Source: Devosia algicola (lineage in GTDB: Bacteria > Pseudomonadota > Alphaproteobacteria > Rhizobiales > Devosiaceae). Taken from it: a DNA stretch of 64,000 bases. The stretch lies in NCBI RefSeq assembly GCF_028816455.1, contig NZ_CP118246.1, positions 2,556,501 through 2,620,500 of the forward strand, given 5' to 3'. How positions within the stretch are numbered: position 1 is the first letter of the stretch; every line of letters begins with the position of its first letter. This document shows, piece after piece, positions 30,689-42,272 of this stretch. Made by a program: the position numbers and the translations under genes. The notes beneath the pieces were generated by a model that saw only the letters and a program-made list of their open reading frames with translations, had not been told where the DNA came from and ran no database searches.

Positions 30689-33356
30689 ATGCCGACACAT
30701 CCCACACCCGTGCTTGATGAAGTGCGCACCACCCCTGCCCGCAGCCGCCGTCCAGCGGCAGCCAAAAAACCGGCAGCCAGCCACGCCATAGCCATCCGCA
30801 TACCGCTGCGGTTGGTCGGTTTGATCATGTTGGCGCTGGTTGGATTGTGCCTGGTGGCGCTGGCATCCTGGTCGGTTGATGACCCCAGCTTCTCCTATGC
30901 AACTGCCAAACCGGCCAGCAATTGGCTCGGTTTTGCTGGCGCTGCAACCGCGGACCTGCTGTTCCAGATTTTTGGCCTGGCAAGTCTGGTGCTGCTGGTG
31001 CCACCTGCTGTTTGGGGCTGGACATTGCTGCGCCGCGTGGCGCCCAACGCGATGGCTCTGCGTCTTTTCGCCTGGCTGGCTTCGGCGCTCTTGGCGGCGG
31101 GCGCCTTGGCCTTCACTGCCATGCCCGCAACCTGGCCGCTGCCAACGGGCCTTGGCGGCTTGATCGGTTCGGGTTTTATCACGCTTGCAACGATGATCGC
31201 TGGCGCCGATCCACAACCCATCACCATGGCGCTGTTTGCCATCATTATCGCTATTCCGACACTTGCGATGTTCTGGCTCGCTCTGGGCCTGGGCAAGACC
31301 ACTGAAACTCGGGAACAACCAGCAAACCCCGCGCGGCGGTCCTCATCCAATACTGAAGCAGTTGACGCCGATGAACCTGAAACCAACCCCATCGTTGACG
31401 TGGCCATTGGTGCGCTGGTGCATCTGGGCTATTCGCTTCGCACAGCCTTCAGGCGGGCCCGTAACCAGCATCGTCAAAAACGCGCCGAGGACGGAGCGCC
31501 ATGGCGCGACACCGAGATCGAGCCCAATCTGGACGGCCTGAGCGCGCCCGACGTAGCCATCGCCCCGCGCCGAATTCATTCCGCACCCACTCAACCCGAC
31601 AGTGCCCCTGCCGCACCCGGCCAGCGTGCTGACTATGACGATACTGAATTGGACTACCCCGACGAGGTCGACTATGACGACACCCCGTTCGTCGCTGATC
31701 CGTCGCCGGTTCCAACCAGCCATCAGCAACGTGGCGATTCGCGTTTCAATCCCGGCGCGGCGCGATCCGGCGCCACTCGAATAGCCGCACCGGCGCCACG
31801 CCCCATCCAGGGCAACAGGATGGCGCGCGAGGCCCAGGGATCATTGCTTGACGAGCCAGCCGGTTTTGAGCTGCCCTCGTTGGCGCTATTGTCCGAACCA
31901 AAGCCACGCAGTATCTCACACGAGCATTCTCCAGAAAATCTTGAAGCCATGGCGCGCCAGGCTCGAAGGTGTTCTTGAAGATTTCGGCGTCAAGGGCGAC
32001 ATTATCAATGTGCGGCCCGGTCCGGTAGTTACCCTCTATGAACTGGAGCCGGCGCCCGGCATCAAATCGAGCCGCGTCATATCGCTGGCCGATGATATTG
32101 CTCGCTCGATGAGCGCAATATCCGCCCGTGTTGCCGTGGTACCGGGTCGCAATGCCATAGGCATCGAACTGCCAAACGACAATCGCGAAACCGTTTATCT
32201 GCGCGAAATGCTGGCGTCCAACGATTTTGAGAAGATGAAAGGCAAGCTGCCCATCTGCCTTGGCAAGACCATTGGCGGCGAACCCGTCATCGCCGATCTA
32301 GCCAGAATGCCGCATTTGCTGATCGCGGGCACCACCGGTTCGGGTAAATCGGTTGGCATCAATACCATGATCCTGTCGCTGCTCTATCAGATGACACCCG
32401 AACAATGCCGTCTGATAATGATCGATCCGAAAATGCTCGAACTGTCGATCTATGACGGTATTCCCCACCTGCTGACCCCGGTGGTCACCGACCCCGCCAA
32501 GGCAGTGGTGGCGCTCAAATGGGCGGTGCGCGAAATGGAAGACCGCTATCGCAAGATGAGCAAGATCGGCGTGCGTAATATTGACGGTTTCAACCAGCGC
32601 GTGTCGGAAGCCGCCAAGGAAGGCAAGGTCATCTCCCGCACCGTCCAGACCGGCTTTGACAAGGAAACCGGCGAAGCGATTTTCGAAAGTGAGGAATTCG
32701 ACCTCGAACCATTGCCCTATATCGTTGTCATCGTTGACGAGATGGCCGATCTGATGATGGTCGCGGGCAAGGACATCGAAGGCGCCATCCAGCGTCTGGC
32801 GCAGATGGCGCGTGCCGCCGGTATTCATATGGTCACCGCCACCCAGCGCCCTTCGGTCGACGTTATCACCGGCACCATCAAGGCCAACTTCCCCACCCGC
32901 GTGTCCTTCCAGGTGACCTCCAAGATCGATTCGCGCACCATTCTGGGTGAACAGGGCGCCGAACAGTTGCTGGGCAATGGCGACATGCTCTATATGGCTG
33001 GCGGCGGTCGCACCAAGCGCCTGCACGGCCCCTTCGTGGCTGATAGTGAAGTCGAATCGGTAGTCAATCACCTCAAGGCTCAAGGCCAACCCGATTATCT
33101 CGAATCGATCACCGAGGAAGACGAGGATAGCCCGACGCCTGGCGACGATTATTCGGGTTCAGGTGACGAATTGTACGACAAGGCGGTCAATATCGTGTTG
33201 CAGGACCGCAAGGCTTCGACCAGCTATATCCAGCGTCGACTTGCCATCGGCTACAACAAGGCCGCCACCCTGATTGAACGCATGGAGCAGGAAGGCGTTA
33301 TTTCCCAGGCCAACCATGCCGGCAAACGCGAAATACTGGTCGGTGGTGACCAGTAA
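30689..33356 (+). CDS. ftsK: DNA translocase FtsK (one extra base)
   Basis: Septum-located DNA pump that clears chromosome termini at division, 888 aa after correction. Four N-terminal helices (residues 35-190) are followed by an acidic/proline linker and the motor: Walker [15 protein letters not shown], Walker [15 protein letters not shown], and a C-terminal winged-helix gamma domain ([20 protein letters not shown]). An extra G at 31961 changes CAGCTCGAA to CAGGCTCGAA; true text is [18 protein letters not shown] true break would remove the motor of a normally essential protein. A TTG 12 bases upstream is an alternative start. Confidence 0.93.
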
Positions 33357-33473
33357 CGAAACTTTGCAGTCGTACAGGAGGTGCGGCACCCCAATTTGGG
33401 GTAGTGATTTCCAGCTGTTGCCGTAATTGCTCGCTATGCAGGCTTCAATCACCAATGTTCGGGACCAAACGCC

Positions 33474-34106
33474 ATGATTCGCCGCGAAGCCCTATTTCTG
33501 GGTCTGTCCGCCCTGTTTGCCTCAGCCGCATCCAGCTGGGCGCTTGACCGGGCCCTGACGCCCGATGAGCAGCAACTGATTGCCGATATTGGCACACACA
33601 ATTCCGCCATTCGTACCATGGTCGGGCGCTTTTTGCAGATCGACTCCCAAGGCGGGCGCACCGAAGGCACCTTTTACCTGCAGCGCCCCGACAAGATTCG
33701 CTTCCGCTACAATCCGCCCAGCCGCGAGGAAATTGTCTCGGTCGGCCGTGGTTTTTACGTCATGAACCGCCGCGACAAAACCTATTACGCCTATCCGCAG
33801 GACACTATTCCGCTGCGCCAGTTCCTCGGCGACCGGATCGATTTTACCCAATCCAACATTATCGATGTGACCACCAGCGACGCCTATATGACCATTACCA
33901 TTACCGACGACACGGTGGCCGGAACGGTACAGGTATCACTGATTTTTGACAAAAATACCAAGGATTTGACCCAGTGGAGCCTTGTCGAACCCGGTGGGTC
34001 GGAGCTGACCTTTTCGCTCTATGACGTGCAAAAGGACGTTGAAATCCCAAAGTCATATTTCTATATCGACGCCACCTACACAGCGCTTGATCCCTCGAGC
34101 CGCTGA
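33474..34106 (+). CDS. lolA: LolA-like outer-membrane lipoprotein carrier protein
   Basis: 210-aa periplasmic protein with an N-terminal signal peptide (LGLSALFASAASSWA) and the LolA core: MVGRFLQIDSQGGRTEGTFY, LQRPDKIRFRYNPP, then YFYIDATYTALDP. It would shuttle lipoproteins between the membranes. It follows ftsK on the same strand, as in many bacteria, and precedes xthA. The 117 bases after ftsK hold a small ACCCCAATTTGGGGT hairpin without a T-run. Confidence 0.88.
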   Translation: MIRREALFLGLSALFASAASSWALDRALTPDEQQLIADIGTHNSAIRTMVGRFLQIDSQGGRTEGTFYLQRPDKIRFRYNPPSREEIVSVGRGFYVMNRRDKTYYAYPQDTIPLRQFLGDRIDFTQSNIIDVTTSDAYMTITITDDTVAGTVQVSLIFDKNTKDLTQWSLVEPGGSELTFSLYDVQKDVEIPKSYFYIDATYTALDPSSR

Positions 34107-34191
34107 CGCCACGCTAAACACCGCCCGGCGGGGTTTACCCACACACAAGCCTCGGCCATAAAGAACCTTCAGTCTCGCTCAAGGTTTCTTC

Positions 34192-35011
34192 ATGCCCCTC
34201 TCCTTTGCCACCTGGAACATCAACTCCATTCGCCTGCGCCTACCCATGGTGCTTGATTTCCTCGAGCAATATAAGCCAGACGTCCTGATGCTCCAGGAAA
34301 TCAAATGCACCAACGATCAGTTCCCGGCCGCCGCCTTTGCTGAAGCGGGCTACCCTCACCAAGCGGTTCACGGTCAAAAAAGCTATCACGGGGTTGCCAC
34401 TGTTTCGAAACTGCCGCTGCTCGATGTTACGAGCCGGATGTTTTGCGAGATCCCTGATTCGCGCCATGTTTCGGCCCAGCTGGATTTTGGGGCGCAGCCG
34501 CTGACCGTTCATAATTTCTATATTCCGGCGGGCGGTGACGAGCCTGACCCCGAACTCAATCCCAAGTTCAAGCACAAGCTGGGTTTTTTAAGCGAGCTGG
34601 GCGATTGGTTCGCCGATCCCGCTTTTGTGGGCGAGCATCTGATCGCTGGCGATTTCAACATTGCCCCCCATGAAAACGATGTCTGGAGCCACAAGCAATT
34701 GCTCAAGGTCGTCAGTCACACACCAATTGAAACCGAAACGCTTGATGCGTTGCTGGTCGGCGGCTGTGGCTGGACTGACCTCGTGCGCAAGCACATTCCC
34801 CATGACCAAAAACTCTATTCCTGGTGGAGCCTATCGCAGTGCCGACTGGCAGGCATCGGATCGCGGCAGGCGCCTTGATCACATCTGGTCCACGGCCAAT
34901 ATTGCCAAAGTCAGCCAAGGGGCGGAAATAATCCGGGATGCGCGGGGCTGGAGCGAAAAACCCTCTGACCATGTCCCCGTTATCGTCCGTTTTGACCTGA
35001 CAGGCGGTTAG
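34192..35011 (+). CDS. xthA: Exodeoxyribonuclease III (one extra base)
   Basis: Mg-dependent AP endonuclease/3'-exonuclease of base-excision repair, 272 aa after correction. Motifs are SFATWNINSIRLR, the catalytic glutamate in LMLQEIKC, LIAGDFNIAPHENDVW, and the terminal histidine in KPSDHVPVIV. An extra C at 34830 changes TGGAGCTATCGC to TGGAGCCTATCGC; corrected text YSWWSYRSADWQASDRGRRLDH is the conserved nuclease segment, split here to stay short: YSWWSYRSADWQ then RGRRLDHIW. Its 3' end overlaps the convergent next gene by 4 bases. Confidence 0.92.
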
Positions 35012-35457
35012 CGTTTCATCTTGGCGCCAACCGGCTCGAGCGCACCAAGATAGGCTGACAAATCACTTTGAATGCGATCTGCCGCGCGCTCGGCAAGGTC
35101 CGGCGACTGTCGGCAAAGTTTGAGAAACGAGGCTCGCGGCACGAACAGCGTCTCGCACTCAACGACTGCGGTTATGCTGATCGGACGCGATTTAGACAGA
35201 ATAAGTGCAATCGTTGATACCACGCTGCCGGGTGCACTGATTGCCGAGGGCTTGGCCTTACCCTCAGGCTGGATCTTGAGTGTACCCGAAATCAGCACAT
35301 GGGCGCCCAGCGGCACTTCTCCAGCGCGATAGATGACATCATCAGGCGCAAAGAGGCGCTGTTCGCTGGAAAACGCCAGTAAACGCTTCTGCTCGTCATC
35401 GCAAATATCAAAGAAGTCGGCGCTGGCCAGAACCACCGCCGCATCGTCTAGTCGCAT
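35008..35457 (-). CDS. Cyclic nucleotide-binding-domain protein without a DNA-binding domain
   Basis: 149 aa forming one CRP-type beta-roll (FAPDDVIYRAGEVPLGAHVL, ISGTLKIQPEG) and a short helix; no helix-turn-helix follows. The phosphate-binding arginine of classical cAMP sites is not obvious. Similar short proteins lie beside xthA in rhizobia, as I recall, with unknown role. ATG 35457 is preferred over GTG 35469 because GGGGCGGG precedes it. Confidence 0.78.
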   Translation of the reverse strand: MRLDDAAVVLASADFFDICDDEQKRLLAFSSEQRLFAPDDVIYRAGEVPLGAHVLISGTLKIQPEGKAKPSAISAPGSVVSTIALILSKSRPISITAVVECETLFVPRASFLKLCRQSPDLAERAADRIQSDLSAYLGALEPVGAKMKR

Positions 35458-35555
35458 CCCGCCCCACACTTACCCGAGCGCGCCACACCTTTGCCGCACC
35501 ATTCAACCTATAGGGCATTTCTTAGGATCGACTGAACCAAAATCTTTACAAAAAC

Positions 35556-36239
35556 TTAAGGTACCAGCCGATATCCACCTTCTTCGGTGACCAGCAGGCG
35601 CGCGTGAGAGGGATCACGCTCGATTTTCTGGCGCAGTCGGTAGATGTGTGTTTCCAGCGTATGGGTGGTGACACGGTTGTTGTAGCCCCACACTTCCTTG
35701 AGCAGGATATCGCGTGAAATCGTCTTGGGACCCTGGCGGTAGAGGAATTTCAGGATCGATGTTTCCTTGTCGGTCAGACGCACCTTGCTCCCTTCGTTGG
35801 TCTGCAGGAGCTTGGCGGCGGGCTGAAAGGCATACTGGCCGATAGTAAAAACCACATCTTCGCTCTGATCGTGCTGACGAAGCGCCGCATTGATTCGAGC
35901 CAGAAGAATGGGAAACCGGAATGGCTTGGTAAGATAATCATTGGCTCCTGAATCCAGTCCCAGGATCTGATCTGCTTCACTATCATGACCAGTCAACATC
36001 AGGATGGGGCTGCGAAACTCTGCCTGACGCAACAGCTTGACGGTTTCGCGACCGTCCATGTCAGGCAGACCGACATCAAGGATCATCAGGTCAAAATTCT
36101 GCTCGCGCACCGCCGACAATGCTTCATTGGCGGTCCCTGCCTCGCTGATTTCAAACTCATGTCCCTGCGCCAATTGCTCCACCAGTGTCTGGCGCAACTC
36201 CGCGTCGTCATCAACCAGTAGAATACGGCGCTTGTTCAT
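35556..36239 (-). CDS. cenR: OmpR/PhoB-family response regulator, CenR-like
   Basis: 227 aa. Receiver domain (residues 1-120) has the acidic pair DDD near residue 10, the phosphoryl-accepting aspartate in LMILDVGLPDMDGRE, and a lysine in NDYLTKPFRF. The winged-helix output domain (135-227) reads TTHTLETHIYRLRQKIERDP. The sequence looks like CenR, an envelope-homeostasis regulator essential in Caulobacter, but no histidine kinase is adjacent, so the symbol is moderately supported. Confidence 0.8.
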   Translation of the reverse strand: MNKRRILLVDDDAELRQTLVEQLAQGHEFEISEAGTANEALSAVREQNFDLMILDVGLPDMDGRETVKLLRQAEFRSPILMLTGHDSEADQILGLDSGANDYLTKPFRFPILLARINAALRQHDQSEDVVFTIGQYAFQPAAKLLQTNEGSKVRLTDKETSILKFLYRQGPKTISRDILLKEVWGYNNRVTTHTLETHIYRLRQKIERDPSHARLLVTEEGGYRLVP

Positions 36240-36403
36240 GATGTTCTCCGAGAAAGGCAGGCAGCAGGATTTGTCTATAACAATATGGCGAGGCGTATTG
36301 GGTTACCTCATCACATCGACGTTATAGGATCAGCAACGGGTCAGCCGCATCGAAAGTTGCATATCATTGGCACTATACCAAACCGTCAGACGGATTTGGT
36401 TCA

Positions 36404-37091
36404 TCAACGCAGCGGCGATCGGGAACCGAACAGGGCCGACCCAACCCGCACATGGGTAGGCTCCCATGCTGATCGCTGTTTCAAAATCACCACTCATGCC
36501 CATCGACAACTGCGTAACCCCGGCCTGTGTCGCCAGCAATACCAGACTGGCGAAATACGGCCCTGGCGGCACACCCTCAGGTGGAATGCACATCAACCCG
36601 GCCACCTCAAGCCCATGATGACTGCGGCACCGCTCAACAAAGCCCACACTATCGGCCGCATCAACACCATGCTTTTGGGTCTCGTCCCCGATATTGACCT
36701 GCACAAAACAGCGAACCGATCGCCCCGCACGATCCATCTCACGTCGAAGAGTAGCCGCGAGTTTGTCGCGATCAACGGTTTGAATACAATCAAACAGGGC
36801 AACCGCATCACGCGCCTTGTTGGTTTGCAGCGGCCCGATCAGGTGTAATTCAACATCAGGAAACCGAGTCCGCAACCGCGGCCACTTTTCCGCGGCTTCC
36901 TGCACCCGGTTTTCGCCAAATACGCGTTGTCCGGCGACCAGAAAAGGCTCCAACGCGTCCCCGGGCACGGTCTTGGAAACAGCAATCAGTTCGCACGGCG
37001 CCAAATTGGTGTCGAACCGCTTTCGGGCCCGCAACATTGCCTGGCGGATACCCGCGAGGCGCTCGGCGGCATGTTCTTCGGCCTGATCCAC
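36404..37091 (-). CDS. YggS/PLPBP family PLP homeostasis protein (one extra base)
   Basis: 228-aa fold-type III protein that binds pyridoxal phosphate and controls its supply. Motifs: [15 protein letters not shown] with the PLP lysine, [29 protein letters not shown], and [17 protein letters not shown]. An extra base at 36460 changes GGGAGCTACC to GGGAGCCTACC; without it the protein ends [18 protein letters not shown], the normal ending, instead of a hydrophilic tail. Divergent from leuS, 138 bases away. Confidence 0.9.
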
Positions 37092-37229
37092 GCTTTTGCC
37101 CTGTTCCTGTTGACCTCAAAGGGGTTTTCTGATGATGGTCCGGTAACCAAAATCCCCGTAAAAGGCAAGCAAGCACGGCGCCCACCCGCCCAACTGCCCC
37201 CAAAACGAGTTGACCACAAGGATAGCACC

Positions 37230-39847
37230 GTGAGCGCCGAACGCTACAACCCGCGCGAGATGGAACCCCATTGGCAAAAAGTCTGGCACGAGAACCAGTC
37301 ATTTGTTGCCCTCAATGACGATACGCGCGAACGCTATTATGTGCTCGAGATGTTCCCCTACCCCTCGGGCCGCATTCATATGGGCCATGTCCGCAACTAC
37401 GCCATGGGTGATGTTGTGGCGCGCTATCAACGAGCGCTCGGAAAAAATGTCCTGCATCCAATGGGTTGGGACGCGTTTGGCCTGCCTGCCGAAAATGCGG
37501 CAATCGAGCGCAAACAGAATCCCGGCATATGGACCCGGCAAAATATTGCCGCCATGCGGGATCAACTCAAATCTATGGGCCTGTCGCTGGACTGGAGCCG
37601 GGAGATTGCCACCTGCGAGCCTGACTATTATCAGCACCAGCAGGCGCTGTTCATCGATTTCCTCGCTGCCGATCTGATTACGCGCAAGAAATCCAAGGTC
37701 AATTGGGACCCGGTCGATATGACCGTGTTGGCCAATGAACAAGTCATCGATGGCAAGGGCTGGCGGTCGGGCGCGCCCGTCGAGCAGCGCGAATTGACCC
37801 AATGGTTCTTCAAGATCAGTGATTTCGCCGAAGAATTGCTTTCGGGTCTCGACGAGCTCGAGCAATGGCCCGAAAAAGTGCGCCTGATGCAGCGCAACTG
37901 GATTGGTAAGTCCGAGGGGCTGCGCCTGCTATTCGAGATTTCGCCAAACAGCAAGATTAGCGCAACCAGTCTTGAGGTCTTCACCACCCGCCCCGATACA
38001 ATCTTTGGCGCGTCGTTCCTGGCGCTGTCCCCGGATCACCCGCTGACTCGTCAGCTGGCAGCCGATGATCCGGCACTGACTGAGTTCGTCGCCGAATGCC
38101 ATCGCCTCGGCACCGCCACCGAAACCTTGGAAAAAGCAGAAAAACGCGGCTATCTGACCAATGTCACGGTCAAGCATCCGGTCATCGACGGCGCCACATT
38201 GCCGGTTTACGTCGCAAATTTCGTGCTGATGGACTATGGCACCGGCGCCGTGTTCGGCTGTCCGGCCCACGATCAGCGCGATCTTGACTTCGCCCGCAAA
38301 TACGACCTGCCGGTAACGCCGGTGGTGCTGCCCCCCAACCAAGATGCGAGCAGTTTTAACATTGCCGGCGAGGCCTATGTCGAGATCGGTACCATTATCA
38401 ATTCAGACTTCCTCAACGGCATGACAATCGACGCGGCCAAACAGGCGGCGACGGCATTTTTGCCCAGCGGACAGTCGATGGCAAACCACAGGGCACTGTT
38501 GAGGTGAACTATCGCCTGCGTGATTGGGGCATTTCGCGTCAACGCTATTGGGGTTGCCCGATTCCGATTATTCATTGTGAAGTGTGTGGTACGCTACCGG
38601 TGCCGAAGAAGGACCTGCCGGTGGTCCTGCCCGCGGATGTCAGCTTTGACCAGCCTGGCAATGCACTCGAACATCATCCCACCTGGAAGCACACACATTG
38701 TCCCCAATGTGGCGGCGCAGCACGGCGCGAAACGGACACCATGGATACATTTGTCGACAGTTCCTGGTATTTCGCCCGATTCACCGCACCGCATGCCTCG
38801 ACCCCGACCGACCCGGACGCAGCAAGTGCCTGGTTGCCGGTTGATCAATATATCGGTGGTGTCGAACACGCGATCCTGCATCTGCTCTATTCGCGCTTTT
38901 TTACCCGTGCGATGCAGCAAACCGGACATGTCGCCGTGGCGGAACCCTTCAAGGGGTTGTTTACCCAGGGCATGGTCACCCATGAAACCTATAAATCCGC
39001 AAGCGGTGAATGGGTTTCCCCAACTGAGGTCTTGCTCGAAACTACCGCCGATGTCCGTAGCGCCAAGCGGTTGGATACAGGCGCGCCGCTGACCATCGGC
39101 CCCATCGAAAAGATGAGCAAATCCAAGAAGAACGTCGTCGATCCCGACGAAATCGTCGCCACCTATGGCGCCGACACAGCGCGCTGGTTCATGCTCTCGG
39201 ACTCTCCACCGGAGCGCGACGTGCAATGGACCGAGGCCGGCGTTGAAGGCGCCAGCCGGTTCCAGCAACGAGTATGGCGCTTGGTCGGCGAGATTGTCGC
39301 ACTAAGTGAACAATCTAAAGACATTGTGATCAAAAACGATGATAAAGAGGCAATGGCGCTGCGCAAAATTGCGCATCGCGCTGTTCACACCATCGCCGAC
39401 GACATTGAAGGACTGCGCTTCAACCGGGCAGTCGCCCAAATCTACGAATTGACCAATGCATTGGTCCGCGCCGCCGGTATTATGGCCGCCGCGCCCGATA
39501 CGCGTCTCGACGCGCTCAAGGACGGCGTTGGTCGGCTAGTGCAAACTATTGCCCCGATGATGCCGCATCTGGCCGAAACCTGTTGGGCAGCCCTTGGCCA
39601 CAAGGGATTGGTCGCCGATGCACCTTGGCCGGAGGTCGACCCAGCGCTTCTGGTGGATGATGAAATCATCATCCCGGTGCAGATTAATGGCAAGCGCCGT
39701 GGCGAATTGAACGTCGCTCGAGGTACTCCCGTCGCCGAAATTGAAAAGCAGGTCTTGTCATTGGACACAATTGTTCGCATGCTTGAGGGCAAGGCTCCAA
39801 AGAAACTGGTTATCGTCCCAGACAGGATCGTCAATGTTGTCATTTAA
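37230..39847 (+). CDS. leuS: Leucyl-tRNA synthetase (one missing base)
   Basis: 872-aa class I enzyme that charges tRNA-Leu. The HIGH region is [18 protein letters not shown] near residue 45, the KMSKS loop is [18 protein letters not shown] near residue 620, and the CP1 editing domain lies between ([20 protein letters not shown]). The frame breaks near TTTTTGCCCAGCGG (38457-38465): one T or G is probably missing, and restoring it gives [18 protein letters not shown] or similar, running into [19 protein letters not shown] 37230 with AAGGA upstream is the chosen start. Translationally coupled to lptE. Confidence 0.93.
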
Positions 39848-40343
39848 CCCATTGGTTAGAGCGGTTCTGATGGCGGCGGCACTGCTGGCAACCTCAGCAA
39901 TCGGTGCGTGTACGTTTGCCCCGGTCTATAGTGGCACGCTGGCCCAAACCCCCCATATCCCCATGGCGTACGCCAAGCCGCAGAACCGCCTGGCTCAGAT
40001 TGTCAACCAGGAGCTGGCGCTTCGGCTCGGCACGTCTAGCACCGCCACGGCGCCGCTTGCTCAAGTCGTCGCCACCAGTGCCGTGAGGGCCCTTACCCGG
40101 TCTCAAACGGTAAATCCCAACCGTGCCTACGAAATTTCGGTCACCGCAACGCTAACGATTACGGCGCGCGATGGCACCGACGCCAAACCCCTGAGTTTTA
40201 CCAGGACCGCGACGGCCCAATTCAGTTCCAGCGGCCAGGTCCTTGCAGCCACCGAAGCCAATATCGAGGCAGGCGAACGCGCCGCGCGTGCAGTAGCTGA
40301 ATCGTTGCGTATGGCAGTTCTGGCCCAATTGTCTCGACGCTGA
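39834..40343 (+). CDS. lptE: LPS-assembly lipoprotein LptE
   Basis: 169-aa outer-membrane lipoprotein that plugs the LptD channel for lipopolysaccharide export. The signal peptide ends with lipobox AIGAC near residue 20, followed by FAPVYSGTL. The body matches the short alphaproteobacterial LptE type. The gene overlaps leuS by 14 bases and shares TGATG with holA, the conserved leuS-lptE-holA order, which carries much of the identification. Confidence 0.85.
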   Translation: MLSFNPLVRAVLMAAALLATSAIGACTFAPVYSGTLAQTPHIPMAYAKPQNRLAQIVNQELALRLGTSSTATAPLAQVVATSAVRALTRSQTVNPNRAYEISVTATLTITARDGTDAKPLSFTRTATAQFSSSGQVLAATEANIEAGERAARAVAESLRMAVLAQLSRR

Positions 40344-41367
40344 TGGGGGCACTCAAGGCACACGAAGTCGCACGCTTCCTTGCCCGGCCACGTACCGACC
40401 TCGGCATTTTCCTGGTCTATGGCCCCGACGCCGGGCTTGTGCGCGAAACCAGCCGGGCGCTGGCAAACTACTTTGCCGACAAAGCCACACCGGATGGCAA
40501 CGTCATTACGCTTGACGGCAGCGAGATCGACGCCGATCCCTCGCTTCTCGCGGTTGAGGCCAAGACTATCTCGCTGTTTGGTGACAAACGGGTCATTCGC
40601 ATTCGTGGCAATGGCAAATCGTTGGTAACGACTCTGAAGGAAGTCGCCGTCGACCTTGGTGACGCGACGATCCTCGTAGAATCGGGCAATTTGACGCCCA
40701 AGGACGCGCTTCGTGCCTTTGTCGAAGGCCACCAAGCCGGCCTCGCACTCCCTTGCTATCCCGATAATGACGAGGCACTCAACATCCTGTTTCGCGACAC
40801 ATTTGCCCAACATGGCATCAGGATTGAATCCGATGTCATTCAACTACTAAGAGAGAATTTGGGTAATGATCGTGAGATAACCCGGCGTGAGACTCGAGAA
40901 ATTGACCTTATATGCCGCCGACACCAAGGAAATCACTCGCGAACAGGTGCTTATGCTCTGCGCTGACAATGGCGCCACCATAACCGATGCGATTATTGAC
41001 GCGATGGGTACAGGCCACCCCGAAAAGATGGAATTGGCACTCAACCGCGCCGTCGCCGCCGGGGTCGACGCACAGCGCCTGCTCCGGTCGGCCAGCCTGC
41101 ATTTTGCCCAGATACGTCAATGGCGCGCCCAGGTAGATGCTGGCAAATCGATTCGCGACGTTTTAGGCAGTGCCCGGCCAAAACCCCATTTCTCACGCAC
41201 CGCCCAAGTCGAGCAACAGGCTCCGACTCTGGAATGATTCCGCCCTCGCTGCCGTTACCGAGCGACTGCAACTAGCTACGCGCGACACCCGTCGTCAACC
41301 GGCGCTTGCTGAAACAATGCTGCGCCGGACGTTCCTCGCGCTCTGCATGATGGCTGCCACCCGCTGA
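40343..41367 (+). CDS. holA: DNA polymerase III delta subunit HolA (two extra bases)
   Basis: Clamp-loader delta subunit, 340 aa after correction. It starts [16 protein letters not shown], with FLVYGPDAGLVRETSRAL. Two extra bases break it: A40892 splits GAGCTC to GAGACTC (true text ITRRELEKLTLYAAD), and G41220 changes CAGCTCCGA to CAGGCTCCGA (true text VEQQLRLWNDSALAAV). The protein then ends RTFLALCMMAATR. A41 at this site is one of only two cases where the inserted base is not G or C. An essential gene in most bacteria, so real truncation is unlikely. Confidence 0.9.
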
Positions 41368-41372
41368 GCAAA

Positions 41373-41388
41373 CGTTTCACGTGAAACC
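41373..41388. promoter_or_regulatory. parS site 1
   Basis: CGTTTCACGTGAAACC matches TGTTTCACGTGAAACA at 14 of 16 positions, with the palindromic core intact. It lies between holA and the end of parB. Confidence 0.85.
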
Positions 41389-41395
41389 AACCGGG

Positions 41396-42268
41396 CTAAT
41401 GTCCGGTTAGCTTGGCACAGATGCCATCCAACTGCTCCAAGGTCTTGTAGCGAATTTCGACCTTGCCGCCAGAATCGCTGTGTGACAGGGCAACCGATAG
41501 ACCAAGCGCATCGGCAAGCCGCCGTTCTAACGCGACAGTATCGGCGTCACGCTCAGCGCGAACCGTCTTGTTCTTGGGCGACGATTCTCGCTGTTGGCTC
41601 AGCGCCTCGGCCTCGCGCACTGACAAACCACTCCCTACGATCTGCCGCGCCAGTGTCCCAGGATCATCGGCGGTGATCAAGGTGCGTGCATGACCCGCCG
41701 TTAGCGCGCCGCTCGAGACCATGTCGCGCACATCTTCTGGTAGGCGCAGCAGTCGCATCGTATTGGCTACATGCGAGCGACTTTTACCAATGACCTGCGC
41801 CAGATCCTGCTGGGTATAATCGAACTGCTCGATCAGCTGCCCATACCCCATCGCCTCTTCGAGCGGGTTTAAATCGGCGCGCTGTACATTCTCGATGATT
41901 GCGAGCTCAAGCGCCTCTTTGTCGTCGACCTCGCGAACGATAACAGGCACATCGTGCAAGCCGGCACGCTGTGCGGCACGCCAGCGGCGCTCCCCCGCAA
42001 TGATCTCAAAAATATTGGGATCGTCGCTCGGCCGCACCAGCAATGGCTGCATGACGCCTTTTTCACGAATGGAATTGGTCAACTCTTCGAGTTGATCGTT
42101 ATCAAAAGTGCGCCGCGGATTGGCGCGATTCGCCGTAATGAACTCAACGGGAAGTCGCTTGACGCCACTACCGCTTTCGGCGATGCGTTGACCATCCATC
42201 GTCGCCATATCGCCGATCAACGCCGCCAGACCACGCCCCAAACGGGAAGGTTTATCATTCATTTCCAT
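41396..42268 (-). CDS. parB: Chromosome-partitioning protein ParB
   Basis: 290-aa parS-binding CTP switch. Order: N-terminal RLGRGLAALIGD, the ParB/Srx CTPase region with IIAGERRWRAAQRAGL, the DNA-binding helix-turn-helix (YTQQDLAQVIGKSRSHVANT) and the C-terminal dimer domain. It follows parA by 4 bases in one operon. Its target sites occur repeatedly in the surrounding 20 kb. No frame break, although an intact GAGCTC is present. Confidence 0.96.
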   Translation of the reverse strand: MEMNDKPSRLGRGLAALIGDMATMDGQRIAESGSGVKRLPVEFITANRANPRRTFDNDQLEELTNSIREKGVMQPLLVRPSDDPNIFEIIAGERRWRAAQRAGLHDVPVIVREVDDKEALELAIIENVQRADLNPLEEAMGYGQLIEQFDYTQQDLAQVIGKSRSHVANTMRLLRLPEDVRDMVSSGALTAGHARTLITADDPGTLARQIVGSGLSVREAEALSQQRESSPKNKTVRAERDADTVALERRLADALGLSVALSHSDSGGKVEIRYKTLEQLDGICAKLTGH

Positions 42269-42272
42269 GTCC

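Noticed and set aside
1319..40893. Link of the insertions to CcrM methylation at GANTC
   Set aside because: Only the A and T insertions create GANTC words, as an automatic result of splitting GAGCTC; the other 33 do not.
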